A stretch of DNA of 64,000 nucleotides from positions 1,018,965 through 1,082,964 of the forward strand of contig VZTI01001695.1 in assembly GCA_013397865.1 (NCBI GenBank). Reading direction: 5' to 3'. This document shows, piece after piece, positions 27,611 through 40,595 of this stretch (positions are counted from its first letter, which is position 1; every line of letters begins with the position of its first letter). The position numbers and the translations under genes are program-made. Origin of the DNA: Struthidea cinerea (taxonomy: Eukaryota > Chordata > Aves > Passeriformes > Corcoracidae). A model generated the notes under the pieces. The model saw nothing but the letters and a program-made list of their open reading frames with translations. It had not been told where the DNA came from and did not search any database.

Positions 27611-27988
27611 TGTGGATCAGTGATGCCTTTGTGTAGGGGCGACCAGAAACACTCCCCTGGGATGCTTTGTTCCTTGGTATGGTCTGTCCCGGTTTGAATC
27701 TCCCGGTTGGCTGTAAGCCTCTCACTCCTCCCCGGCATTCCCCCATTGGTCCCCATTCCCAGATCCCACCTTTCCCCCTGGCCCCGGGTAAAACGGGGTA
27801 AAACCCTCGGGGTCGGGTTTCAGATTTGCTTTGGGAGTTCGGCTGTACAGCATGGAATAAACCATCCAGCAGGATGATAAGCGAGTCTCCTTCCTGCCTC
27901 TTTGCCACCTGACTGTAATACCGAAAATGCCCCAGGTTCTGTGGGCTTGCGGGGCCCCACGGAACCGGGCTAAAATTACAGTATTACA
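27611..27988 (+). mobile_element. Solo LTR of an endogenous retrovirus, plus orientation
   Basis: A 378-bp block begins TGTGGATCAG and ends GTATTACA. It is much more GC- and CpG-rich than its surroundings and lies within an A-rich repeat. The flanking hexamers AAAACG (27605-27610) and AAAACA (27989-27994) agree at 5 of 6 positions, which fits a 6-bp target-site duplication. An inverted CCAAT (CCATTGG), TAAAA-rich promoter-like sequence and an AATAAA signal near 27856, followed by a U5-like segment, set the orientation. No internal viral sequence or primer-binding site follows, so it is a solo LTR. It is probably ERVK-like or ERV1-like. The intact CpGs suggest a fairly recent insertion. The open frames here are not host genes. 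Confidence 0.75.
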
Positions 27989-28022
27989 AAAACAAAAGTG
28001 AAAGCAAAAACAAAAACAAAAC
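27989..28022 (+). repeat. A-rich (CAAAA)n-type simple repeat, right half
   Basis: Continuation of the A-rich tract after the LTR, with units such as CAAAAACAAAAAC. Together with the left half it forms the insertion target. Confidence 0.8.
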
Positions 28023-31000
28023 TTCAACTTCTTTTTATTAAAAAATTTAAATATGCTCTTTTTTTAAAAAAAGTCCCACAATACAAAACTTCAGAACACA
28101 GCAAGAAATCATAGAGCCTTGTTGATGGTTTGATACATAACTAAAATTTATGGGACATAACAATTTTATCAAGGAATACAGTAATTCCCATTTTCCACAT
28201 TTTTGCTTGGATGAATGGGAGTGCTCACAAATTTTATTAGCTTGTTTGAGCTAAAAATATATGAATATATACACGTCTGTACATACATATATATACAAAT
28301 ATACAAATTAAATTCCCTCCAGGCAATGTATAGTCTTGAAGGACACTGAAGCTCATTGCAAAAGGGAACAGGACAATCTGCGTCTGTGGTGGATTTGATG
28401 AGCAGAAGTGGATTTAACAGTGTGAAGGAAGCCTCAGCTTAATCTTTATTAGAAGTGTTTGTAAAGCAAGTAATATCCAAGAGGGAACAAACTAGAATCG
28501 ATGATGTGGGAAGTGATAAGTCTACATTTTTGGACTTTTTTACAAGCAAGCTGGAAAATACCAGGAAAAATAGAGTTAATCTTACGTTAGGGGAAGAAAG
28601 CAGATCAGATGATCTCTTTTCAGACCCCTAGATACATAAAGCAGAGTTGTGTACATCCTTCTGAAGGGCAAAGATTAGAACTTCAGCACAGGTATTTAAG
28701 CATGCATCCACACAACTCTTAATTTGGCTCACGAAGATGATTTCCAAGTGAATTTTGCAATGGTTCTCTCACTTCACCTTGGTTTGCATGGCACAGGGGG
28801 TCTCAGGAGGCATGAACTCTGTTCCCTTTAGGTAACACTAAAGTGAAAGCTGCAATCTGGGATCACAAAATATTTTAGCCACTGATGGGCAATCATTTCA
28901 TGGGGTCATACTAAATTGGTCTGGAGGAAAGTGACTGCAGTGCAGACAAAGTTCCTCACACCATCTGTGTTGCTCTACAGAGCCTCTCCTGTTAGAACAT
29001 TCCTCTTGCTAGTGTAGACATGATTTAAGGATTTTACCTGCTACAACAACAAGTTGCTGACGCAGCCAGGATCTGTTGAACTTCTGAATCCTGTACCACA
29101 CATACACGGAAAATCAAGCTGAGGAAAATAAAAGGAGAAGCAGAAATTAAGATAAGCAACTTTTAGTCCCCTTTAACAGCAGAAATAATTTTATTAGACA
29201 ATATTTATATGGTATTAGATCATCTCTATGCATCTCTATTTCTATATATGAAAATACATTCATAACATTGAGATTTAGTTATTCGAAGACAAGTCAATAG
29301 ACACCAGAAATTTGCTTAGGCATCACAGTTCTTCATGTTTCCTGAGAGTACTTTCCAAAATAGGCATTTCTAACACAGATTGCAAATGAAATAAAAATCG
29401 TTATGCTGAAAGATCATGCTTTTTATTCTTTTTTCCCAATTCATATCTGACCTATTTTTTATCTTAGGAAGACACTATCTTTTGAAAATAGTAAGTCACT
29501 GATGGAATATAAATTAGTAGATCACCTCACAATATGAGGGTCTCTCTCCTCTTGTGGTCCCCCATGTATCAGCTGTCATCCAGCTACTAACACACAGCTG
29601 AAAAGATCGGGAAAAAGTTGTGAAGATCTGGAAAATAGGCTTCTGATTTCTCTAATATTAGAAACTCTTTCTGTTAGACCTCAAACTCATTTCCAAATGC
29701 TTAAATGGGTCTTGTCTCTCCTGATGGTTTCTCAGAGTGTTTCATATTACACTGAAACTCATGGAGAATCATGATTACAGATAGTCTATAGCTAGAAGAA
29801 CTTGTTTGTAATTCAGAAAAGGATCCGGAGCAGACACCAACATTAAAAATGGTATGCTAAAAGGATGGGCAATGGGTTGGCTGTCAGGACTTTTTCCTGA
29901 TGGTTGCAAACAGGGAGCTGCTGGAAGCACTGAATGAGAGACAGCAATATGCTAAATGTCAGTAAGCAAAGATTAGCCAAGGAGGGCTGTGTTCAGGTGT
30001 TCGGGTTGGATGCTTTACTCAAAACTGAACTGCCCTTTTAGGCTTTATCACTTAAGCAAATGATAAAGTTAAAAGTGGTCTTGTGAATCTTATGTCTAAT
30101 TACTTTTGAAATTGAATGTCCTTGGAAAGAGCTAAATGATGAACCAGAGTGCCTGCACCTTGACTGAAATGCTGATGGAGCATGAAAGAGTGATTGTGGA
30201 GGTTTGGGGTCCGCTTTATTCATTCTGACATAAAAATATTTGGTCTACAGGTGACCTGACCTCTAGGAGCTCCCACAAAGGCTTGAAATTCTACTCTGAA
30301 ATGGGCATGTTAAAGCTGGAAGATAAAATCAGAGCCAAAATACTGTAATACCCTGAGATGATGAAAAAATGGGAATTTCTCTCTATATGTACAATGTATA
30401 TGCATCCTTGAAGCACAAACACACATACATGTACACACCCACATCGTAATTACCAGAAAGCTCACAAGAAGCTCTCATAGCAATTCTTAAGGAAAAATGA
30501 CAAAAAAATGAAACGGTGAATTGTCTAAAATGCAAGTGGCTCCTCTGACCAGTTGCATAATGGTAAGTTTAACAACTTGATGTCTGCAGAATTTTTATGA
30601 TCCAGCTACAATGTGTTGCAGATATGTCCTCCCCCAGACGCTCTCATGGGCAGGACTTCAAAGTAGTCAATGCAGCCAAAAGAAGAGGATGGTGGAATGC
30701 TATTGAATATTCATATATTCAGGAAAACATAAACTCTTAAAAATTTGCCAATAATTGTCTTTCTCTCTTACAAAGCCATTTTTATTTCTCCTACGAGAAT
30801 GCTACTTCAATTAGCTTTGAGTACAAAAAAGCACAATCACCTATTCAAACAATGAAGGACTGTCTTCTCTTTCAAACACAGACTGAGTGCTGTAGGCTGC
30901 AGTATTTCACTGAAGACTGAGGCTAGACTGAAGATAGGAGACCAAGTAAGGAAGAAGATAAAAAGAGCAGCACATTCCTGTGTGAAATGTTATATTCATT

Positions 31001-32928
31001 TTGTCTCAGAATCAGACACCGACTTCCACCTCTGTGTGCATGCAAGCGGGCGCCGCCGGCACCACAGGGTATTGTTTATTTCCTCCTGCCCAGCATCACC
31101 AGGGCAAGATTTTGAAATTGCAGCTGAGTTTAACTCTCTCACAGACACGTGGTCCTATCTCACAATTACCAACACCTGTACAGCTGAATTACGAATAAAC
31201 ATCAAAGAAATGATAACTCTCTGTGGCACTGACCCTGCCCAGTGCTAACTTTTTGTATCCCTTTTGTATCTACAGGCTCTGGAGGTTCATATATCCAAAT
31301 ATTAAGAAGGTTTAGCATCCAGCCAAATTTCTTCCACAGAAAATGTTAGGCTTTGGGAAAGATGTTTTTTGGTGAGGAGGAGATTTCTAGCTCTGATCAT
31401 TGGATAATAAACCCCACTATTTACAAAAAGCAAAGAAACCTCTATTAAGGCCAAAGTCAGTGCTCTTGATTGGGTTGTGTAAGATGGCATTAATTTCATA
31501 ATCTGTCCTTTTTCCACAGAAAGAACGAATGATTCCTCAACCAGGAGCTTATCTTAAAAATACTGCTCCTTGTTCTTTTTACGGTCACTATCTGAAATAA
31601 TTTTTGGAACTAAATAATAAATTATTTTCCTCTCATATTTCACACTAGTATTGATTGAAATGAAAACTAACTTTGACAAGTGCAGTTTTACTCATTTACT
31701 TAGGGAAATGTCAGCACGGTAGAGGCATGGCAAAAGAATGATCCCTTAATGCCTGCTTAGGCCTTTCCAGACATCACATCTGAATTTTTTAAGAAGAGAA
31801 CAAAAGAAAAGTCAATGCTGTGCAGTTGGTGTATAAATAATCCTTTGGATATTGTCCATGATACTTGGCTCTCACACAAGAGCAGGTGAATTCCTCACAA
31901 CCATTTCAGTGTTAGAGGAAGTTGACAATTGCTGCAATAACTAGTGAATACATAGTTTAGCTTAGAAATGTGTACCAGGAGACAAGGTTACGGATGTTTT
32001 CCAGAAGGCAGAAAACAAAAGGCCAGTTATTCAACTGTTCCAGTTGGTAGAGGAGAGTCAGCCTGTTTTGTGACTGTGTGTATGCAATTTATCCCACATA
32101 GCTCCTGAAGGGAGCACTTTTTGAATATACAAAAGCTGAAATCAGGTCACTAAGAGCAACCGGAATTCTGGAAAGACTTTTCCCACTCCTAGAGTAAACA
32201 GAAGTTTTTCTCCTGCTGAGGTGAACTTTCTTTAGTCCTATTGACACAGTCTCTAAAACCAGCAATGCTGACTGCTTCACATAAACCATGAGGTTCTGCA
32301 TGCAAACATGCTTTACAGCATCTTATGAGCAGAGACTGTGTAAGAGTATTTTTTTAACAAGGTAATTACAGCATGTTACTCATGAGGTCACTGGAGATTG
32401 GTGCACAACGGGACTTTGTTCTCTGCCATTCTGGATAATTCTGACAATAGACCTCCTTATCCAACAACACAGTTGCAGTCCTGCCTTTAGAAAATCATAA
32501 TGAGAGATGTTAAATACATGGGATGGTCATACAAAAAAACCACATGTGATGTGTGTTATGTTCTCCAAAGGAAATTCTCCTTGATTTCCAAACAAAAAGG
32601 AAATGGACGGACAAGTAAAACCAATCTAAATAAGCAAACACCCAAAAATGATTGGCTTAAAAGCCATTTTCTTTTGTCTTTTTATTTTCTTTATGTGAAA
32701 CCTGGAAAGTTCACTAAGGTTACTTTGTTAAGCTTTCTCTGCATCTAAAAGGAAAATTTTCCTCTTAGCTGAAAGTTAAGACTGGCATAGACTCAGGACT
32801 TGTGGCTAAAAGGAAAACACCAGATACCAAAAGAGTCGTGATAATATCATATTGAGCTCACCTCAAACCTCCTGGTTGTGAGTCCTGCGAGTTGGTTGCA
32901 GAAACAGCTGGCACTGAGGAGATGACTC

Positions 32929-32984
32929 AGGTGCCAGATTTAGGGTTGCTATCATGAGGTGCCAGATTCAGGGTTGCTATCATG
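32929..32984 (+). repeat. 28-bp tandem duplication, one mismatch
   Basis: Two adjacent 28-bp copies, each starting AGGTGCCAGATT and ending GGGTTGCTATCATG, differ at one position (T versus C in the middle). Such close identity suggests a recent local duplication. Each copy starts with AGGTGCC, so a potential binding motif is doubled. No coding context. Confidence 0.9.
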
Positions 32985-34241
32985 AAACAGAAACCAGGGA
33001 CAATGTATTTCTACCCTCACAGAGATAGTAGAGCACGTGCTAAAGCCAAAAGATGCTACACCCTTGTAAGGTAAAGAAGCTGTGGTGAGACTACAACTGC
33101 ACAACACTGTCCCGTTTCTTCTTCCCCTTCCTTTGGTGTCCTTCTTTGCTATACCCACCCTTTCCTGAGCACAATAGACAGCTCAAGCCTTTTGGCACCC
33201 ACTTTTTTTTCCAAAACTCACTCCAACAGATTTTTTAAAAATATTGTTTATTGAGGAAAAATGTATATATTGTTTATTTTGCCATGGGTTGTGTTTTGCA
33301 TGTCTCTTCTCCTTCCACCCTTCCCCCTTTCAGTCCACAAACCCAGGTGTTGTGTAACTCTGAACAAGTAGCCAGTACTGGAACTGGAATGTCAACTTCA
33401 CTGAGACAGCAGTGAAAAATAACATGAAAAGGTCACGACTGTGATAAAGTATCCCTGCATCTTTCTGTTGAAAAATACAAGGCTTCTGTTGACTTTGCAG
33501 AGCTAATCAGAAACAGAATGATTTGAAATCAGCTTCCCTTTTCCTTACGTAAGCCACTTACATAAACCAAAAGGTAAGCAACCACTTAACGTGGATTAAG
33601 GACTATCTGCGAGATAGGACAGCCTCAGCCATAGAGTGACCATGACTGGAAAGGTAGTTTTTAAGCATTATCAGCCTGTTCATGTATTTAAATTTCGGTT
33701 TGCTACATAAGCAGAGCAGCTCCATTGTCCTATCTGCATTCTTATCAGGGTTACTAAATGGAGATGTGTGCCCTTCAACATGTAAGAGGACTATTTATTT
33801 TCGTTTTAATAGTTTCTTATACGTTTCTAATATGTTACTTGGGAAAAAATGAAAAATGAGAGGCATTTTCCACTGCTGAGAATCAAAAATGAGAAATTAT
33901 ATTTTGAAATTTGTTGTCTCAATATATGTTAAAGATTCTGTTGAAAATGACTTTGATTAAATAATGCATTAAAATAATTGTCAATTGTCAATTAAGAAAG
34001 TGAGACTATTAAGGAGATGCATTTCAGTGGACAAGTTAATATTTACTCTGAAAAACACTCGTTGGCTTGAGTGAGTCAGCAAGATGAGTGGGAGAAGGAC
34101 TTGAGGAACGCTTCTCAGAGGTGGAAACAAATTTGAATTATTCTGTCCTAATGAAAAGGGTACAATCAGCTAGCTCTTGCTTGCAAGGTGTCCTCTTTTT
34201 TTCTTATTTTCCTTTTATCTCCATCACCTCATCTGTTTCAG

Positions 34242-34455
34242 GAGCTGCTTCCCAGACTCTGGCCCACTGCTTGGAATGGAGGGTTTCGTGCTCTGCAGCT
34301 TTGTGTTGCAGAGTGAAGTGGATGAGACAGATTACTTGTCTGTGTTTTGGGGACATCTCCTGATCCCAAGAACTCAGCTGGGCTATGAAGATACCACTTT
34401 TGCCCACACCTACAGCGGCAAGCATCAGGCCTTCCAACCTGATGCAACTCATTGA
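34242..34455 (+). other. Candidate 3'-terminal exon (unproven)
   Basis: A long pyrimidine-rich tract (about 34193-34239) ends in TTTCAG, a strong acceptor-like signal. From there a frame stays open to TGA at 34453-34455, about 70 residues if the intron is phase 2. It includes SEVDETDYLSVFWGHL and GYEDTTFAHTYSGKHQAF, a mixed, non-repetitive composition. An ATTAAA polyadenylation-like hexamer lies about 140 bp downstream (34593-34598). Against it: the opposite strand is also open here, no upstream exon was found, and I recognise no family. It could be chance, a lineage-specific gene or a non-coding RNA exon. Confidence 0.18.
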
Positions 34456-37400
34456 CTTAAACAGCTTTCTTTCCATACACTCCAGAGCAAGAGACCCAAA
34501 CTCCCTATGCTACTGTGCTCTAGAGTAAACTGTCTCTGCATTAGTTATCCAGAAAAGCCGACGTTCCTAGAAATTTAGTGTAGGTCTCTAGAATTAAACT
34601 TCCAACATCACTACATTATCATATGAACAAAATTATTAAAATTCCCCTTTGCTGGGAACAGTCCTGTCCACAAGAGTTAGCTCTGCCGAAAACTGGTCAT
34701 TTGTAGTAGTTATTCCTGCCTATTTTGATCTTTTTTAGGCTGAAATTAAAATTTGAAATCCAATTTTAGTGATTAACAAAATAATATAGTGAAGTGATGG
34801 AAAATTTCATGTGGGATCTAAAGATAAGAGGGAATAAGCAAGTTTTGCAAGTATTTTCAAATGAGCCAGGGAAATAATAAGTAATTATTTTTCTTTATTG
34901 AGGACAAATCTCATGTCTAGTCTTGCTTATTTGCAAGAATGTATTAGTGGTAGAATTACAGGGATGTTGAGAAGCTCATGTTCAGAGACAAAAATCCTGG
35001 ATTAACTTCAGAGGAAGCTTGAATGTTCCATTTGTTATCCAAAAAAAAATCTCTTTTATTTAATTGGATTTTTTTCAGTCAGATTCAAGTAAGCAAATGT
35101 CAAAAAATACAATATATTTCATCTTTCTTGTTGCTGAACTCACCTGTCTCAATCCCTAATATACTGACTATCTGGATCTCAGTACTCATATCAGAAAAGA
35201 CCTTGAATCTGTATCCCAGAATTCAAACCTCCACCCATATTTTATTCTATCATATTCTTTTTTTCTTAAGACCTGAATTCCTGAAACTGCCAAACTCCAC
35301 TCAGCTACAAATAATTTCCACTTTTTCTTAACCTTGTAAAATCAAATGTGGGATGTTGTGTGAACATAGAACTCAAAGTTAAAATTAAACTTGTGTAGAT
35401 AAATCTGGCCAGCATCACTATTTGTACAGATTATCAGGCATAGCTTAAAGGGAAACTGGGAAAAAAAATTGTTACTTGTGAAGTCTGTAGCACCAACAAT
35501 GAAAACTGACAGCAGGGCAGAAGATTTCAGGTCTCATTTCTAGTGCTTTTATGTCTGAATGTTCCACTGTTGGTGACCTTGCAGTACAACTAGGATATAC
35601 CTAAAACCAAAGTTAAATCAAAGTGATGCTGATTTGAAATTTTCATATGAATAAGCTTCAACAAACACACAAAAAACCCTCATTCCCCCTACAGAAAAAT
35701 CAAAACATCTGACTCTGATTTCAGTTAAAGAAAAAGACAGGTTTTACAAAAATAATACAGACTGATGTGATCTTTTAATAGAATAAGTCCTGACTTGTAA
35801 TTGGATATATTTTGAGTTTAAAATAACACTGTTAACCAAGGTCATAATTTTTATACTTTGGACAGGAATAGTCACACCATATGAAGTATTATAGCATTTT
35901 ATGTTTTCCAGCAGAAAAAATGTGTATGTCAAGGTTTTCCCTATACCAACAAAATCCCCGATGATACATTTTCTGTCGTTTAAATGACTGCCTTTCAAAG
36001 TCTTTGCTATCACATGAAACTTCATAAACTCTTCAAATGTCTTATCTATAGGGAGCCGAGTGATGTTTGATGATTAGGTAGGTTTTCCTTTTGTTTTGAA
36101 GAAGTTATCCTGGCCATCCTTATATTCCCTGGGAATTGACACTCACTTGAAAACCCGACCATTAATTTCTGCAAAACGCCATCATAGCCATAAAAATCCT
36201 GAAGACATTTATTTCTGAAGCTTTAAGAGGCACTTCAAATTTCTGTAGCAAATCCCTGTCTGTAGAGTCTAAACATCACCTTATCTTCACAACCCTGTAA
36301 TAATAATTATAAAAAAAAATAGGCAGAGCTTTTTTCTTTTCTGGTAATCACACATAGAACACTTCTGCCATAAGCATATTTCGGATAATGAGGGCTACAA
36401 GGACCAGTGAGCAGCATCACTCTCCCTTCCAAAGTACAGCATTTATTGCTCAAGCTGTCATAGCTGAATGGATTTAGCATGTGTGCTTATAACAATGTGT
36501 TAGCTGTTATGTGCTTGACATGCGGCAGCAGCTTAAAACCATTTGAAAGCAGAGGTTAAAGCAGGCTTTTGCACACTGAGGGATCATAATGCTGGAGCAA
36601 TCATTACTGCTCCTGTGAGGATAGACTGCAGACCCTGCCTTTCAGATGCTGCTTTGCATTCTACTGTGAAAAACCTGCCTGTGTGGTGTGAGCCTGCCTT
36701 TTGTACAGGCTGCCTGCTCATCTACAGTACAGGGGAGGGAAAACCAGCCCCTGCTTCCCCAAACCCCCTCAGTGTGAGAAGAGGTGCCTTTAAAAGGGTA
36801 AATGATTAACGTCCACTCTCACCTGAAATATCTCCAATGGCTGCATCAGAATATTGTTATGATACAAAATGCAGTTGTATAGAGCAAAACCAGCAAGAGA
36901 TTTGGAGTTCCACTTTCCTGGAGTAAGACAACAAGCATCAGAACTCTGCTTTGAAAAGAGCAAAGCAGTGCACAGTGCACTCAGCAGCCAGGCTGTATCT
37001 TTTCTTCTAAGTTGTTGCATTTTGAAGCAAGAATTTCTGGGAAAAATATACACATAGGACAAAACCTCTTCCCCATTTGTTTTATCAAATGCCTGAGGAA
37101 AACTTGCACACTTTTATCAGTAGATTTTGTCTGGTCCAGAAAAAAGTGGGAAATGGATCCTAGGACCTCATCTCTCTCTCAGAACACATGCTAGTGGTTC
37201 CCCCTGTGATGTACTAGCTCTGCACCTTCTCTATTATGTCCTGCTTTCTCAGCTGGGGAAAATAACACAAAGGGGTAGCAATACTCTCATGGTCTTCACA
37301 TTTCTTCACAAAGAAAGTAAAGCACAACGTCAACTCATATGTCCACACTCTGTACTGTTTTAAAGGAAGTTTTATCCTGTAATTGTTGTACAATACTTAC

Positions 37401-38517
37401 GTAGTAAATTTGATCTAATCAAAGATTAGCTAAGAAAGTAATAGGTTCATCTCCACTTAAATCTCATGTTGAGGGATATACTTCCAAGATATGCTGTTCT
37501 TCATCATAGCTCAATAATATCCCTAGTTTCCTCCTTCTCACTCAATGACTCCTTAAATACTGCAGGCAATTTGAAACTTTAGAACAAACTGAAATGAAAG
37601 TTCCCTATTCTCCATCACATCACATGCCCATAGGGACATCCGAAGTGTTGGAATTTCCTTGAAAGATCTTTCAGCCTCTTAGGTTATTTCTTGCATAATC
37701 TAAAAATAGAAACTTGCTTTAATAAAAATCTAAGTCATAGGCTTCACTTTCCAATGGACACTACTTGAAAAATATTTTTGTAGAATGCACTTTGTACAGA
37801 GGAAATAATTTTGGATTGTACAGAGATTCAAACCAATACGAGTATTCAACACTGCTGAACTTCTGGTGTCCACTGGGCACAAGTGCAGCTGCAAGAGCTT
37901 AGGGAAATAAATACTTTCAAGGTTTCACCTGAGATGAGGTTTTAAACGTTCTCTATATGGGAGTCAAGTGTTTAAATTAAATACTTAGTCTAAAAAGAGA
38001 TTTACACAGAAATCCTCCAAGGAAATATTGAGCAAAATAATTAATCCAAATCTTGACGTTAATAACTGCAAGAGTGATTGATACAGCAAGAAATAGTATT
38101 TTTGTTTCAGTGCAGGAGCAGAGAGAAATGGCATTTGTGAAGAGGGAAGACAAAACAGGCGTCCATCATGGTTCCTTCTGATTTTATACACCTATGAGAG
38201 AAGTAAAACCTCAGTAGATATTAATGAGCTTTACCTTGCTGACACATGAGCAGTCCTCCAGTGCTGCCATCATCCCTCAGTATTTCTTCCTCCTTTTATT
38301 TGTTTGCTAAGCCAAATCTCCACACTTCGCCTTCAAAGAGCAGGCAAACCCCTGAAGGCAGAGACTGTCTCTCACGATGCACAGAACACTGCATGATCCT
38401 GACAGGAGCTACAGGAGCTCACAAACTTAACTTCATTCATCAAATACTCCCAAAAGGAATGAGTATTTTTAAGGCAACAAAAATACTCCAGTGATCCTGG
38501 GAGAGAATGGACTAGGG

Positions 38518-38690
38518 ATATTTTTGGTTGGGTTTTTCTTTTTTGTTTGGGGGGTTGTTTTGTCATTTTTTGGTGGTGGTGGTGGTTGTTTGTTTCCTTT
38601 TTTCTTTGTTTGTTTTGCATTGCTTTTGTTTCTTTTTTTTATTTGTTTGTAGTTGGTTGTTTGATTGGTTTGTTGGTTGGGTTTTTTCCC
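38518..38690 (+). repeat. T/G-rich low-complexity tract
   Basis: Almost only T and G on the plus strand, with GTTTGTTT-type units, a G6 run, and GGTGGTGGTGGTGG at about 38570-38584. Strand asymmetry is strong, and open frames read through it are compositional artefacts. It could be an eroded microsatellite. The G runs could allow a weak quadruplex. Confidence 0.8.
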
Positions 38691-40595
38691 CCAGAAGAAT
38701 TTCCAGGTCAGGGCTGAGCTGTATCGATGCTGTTTTATGCTGCCACACCAGCACTGTAATCAGGTCACTCTTGGTTTGCTCCCAGAATCTTCAGACATTG
38801 AATTCTGATGTTTGCTTCTTATTTTATTTTCATATTTAGATTGTGTTATCTAAACAGATTTTATCTATTTCTCCTGCTTTGATGTTCTCTGAGCATTTTC
38901 TCAATATATAATTTTTTTTCCATTAGATCTAGGGAAACAGCACCCACTAGCCCCAAACTCCACTTCCTTGTCCTCAGGTTGCTATCACAGTTAAGTATGA
39001 TCTTTTGCAGAATGCTAGAAAGGGTTCATGTCCTCAGGAAGACATTGTTCACTGATCACCCCATCATCTACTTGTATGGTGAAGCTGAGTGAGCTGCAAT
39101 TGCTCTTTCCCTTAAAAGACAAAGCCCTTGCAAATCACAGGAAGATGATACTTTGGCTTTTGAAAGTAAAGCTTATATCTACCTTATTAAATAACAGCCT
39201 AAACTGCCTCTCTTCAGTTTCAGCTGCTAAAAATTTTTGAAGGAGTTACTATTCTCTCCCTTTCACAATTTTCAAAATCTGCATGAAAGCTATTTGGCAA
39301 AATCACTATTTGGCTGCCTTAGGGGATTGCAGACCTGTTACCAAGCCAGGTAGCTTTGCTGCTGAAGGGATGGTCTCTCTTGTTAAAACTCTGACTACAG
39401 GGTAGTTTACTATCTAGATGACTAGGTTCAGGGAAAGGACAGCTCAGATGTAGCAGACTCTTCTTGATGGGTATCTTGAACTTGAAATTTCCTGGGAGCC
39501 CTCAAAATCCCGTGTCTGCCATTGTCCCCTTACTCTAACTGCTGCAGTCCTTTAGAGGAACTCAGTCAATTTGCTTTCCAACCACTGGCTTTCTGGAAAC
39601 TCATGAATAACTACAGCAAAACAGGCTACCTTTGTCTTCTGAAAAAATCAGTCAGCTCGGAAGTAATGTGCTGTCATTATAGGTCATTTTCTTAGTTTAT
39701 TATCTGGTCATTTTTTAAAGTCCATGTGTTAGTGGAAGCCAGGGGACAGAAGACAGGTATATTGCACATACAACTATAAGTCATCTTTCCCTAAATGAAT
39801 GAAAGGTGAACTAGATGGCTCATTTCTTTCACATCCTTTAAGACCCCTGAAACCAGAAAGACAGATTATAACAATTTACCTGCACGGCTGCTGAATTTCG
39901 TATGAATTTGTTCAGAAACCAGCAGTTTAATGCAACCGTGGCATTCGACAGTCGTCTTGTGAGCTAAGGCTGTACGCCAGCACTACAAGATGAAAGATAT
40001 TATCATGTATCACTTAAAAAATGTTACATAGCTTCTGGAATGGGTTTGTGAAGAGGAATTCTAGAAGGAGATTTACTGAGCACCAGTTTTCCTGTAACTA
40101 TAGAAGATAATAAGCTCAAATCTAAAGAAAATGATACTGTAAGTGGTATGAAGCTGTGATGCTTTGTGACTTACACAATTTCTCATGATGAGTAGAAAAA
40201 AAGTGTACAAAGTCACACTATATATCACAGTTCTGTAAATGGCTATTTCCTCTTTAGAAAAATCTTATGAGTATTGAAGACTGTTTTCCATGTACACGAG
40301 ATCCAAGTATCTGTGAATAAAGAAACCCAAACACACAGCAACTAAGTACAGAGGTTTTGCCAAAACCAGTGGACTTGACATAAAGTACATAAAGAATGAA
40401 CTTCAGTTCATAAAATAGGGTACAAACTGTGCTCACTACAGCAGTTGGGATCTGCTCCCCTGTGGATGCTGAAAAGCTTTAGCAGAGAAATTTTCCAGCT
40501 TTTTGCAGCATTTTGTGAGAGCTCTGTGTTTCTCATGAAAGCTATGAAAACACTGCTATGGGTTTTTGTAAACTAATTCTTTATCTTGCACCTGC
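38691..40595. other. Unique non-coding DNA
   Basis: No gene or transposon recognised. Ordinary AT-rich sequence with short open frames on both strands and nothing notable. Confidence 0.55.

Larger units (their letters stand above)
28023..38517. other. Unique non-coding DNA
   Basis: No established gene. It includes TA-rich low complexity near 28250-28310, a CpG-dense 15-mer at 31046-31060, a 28-bp tandem duplication at 32929-32984 and an exon-like segment at 34242-34455, the last two listed separately. The remainder is AT-rich sequence without recognisable repeats. Confidence 0.5.

Noticed and set aside
27549..28027. Overlapping minus-strand open frames of 65-119 codons
   Set aside because: They read antisense through the solo LTR and the A-rich repeat, so they are not host genes.
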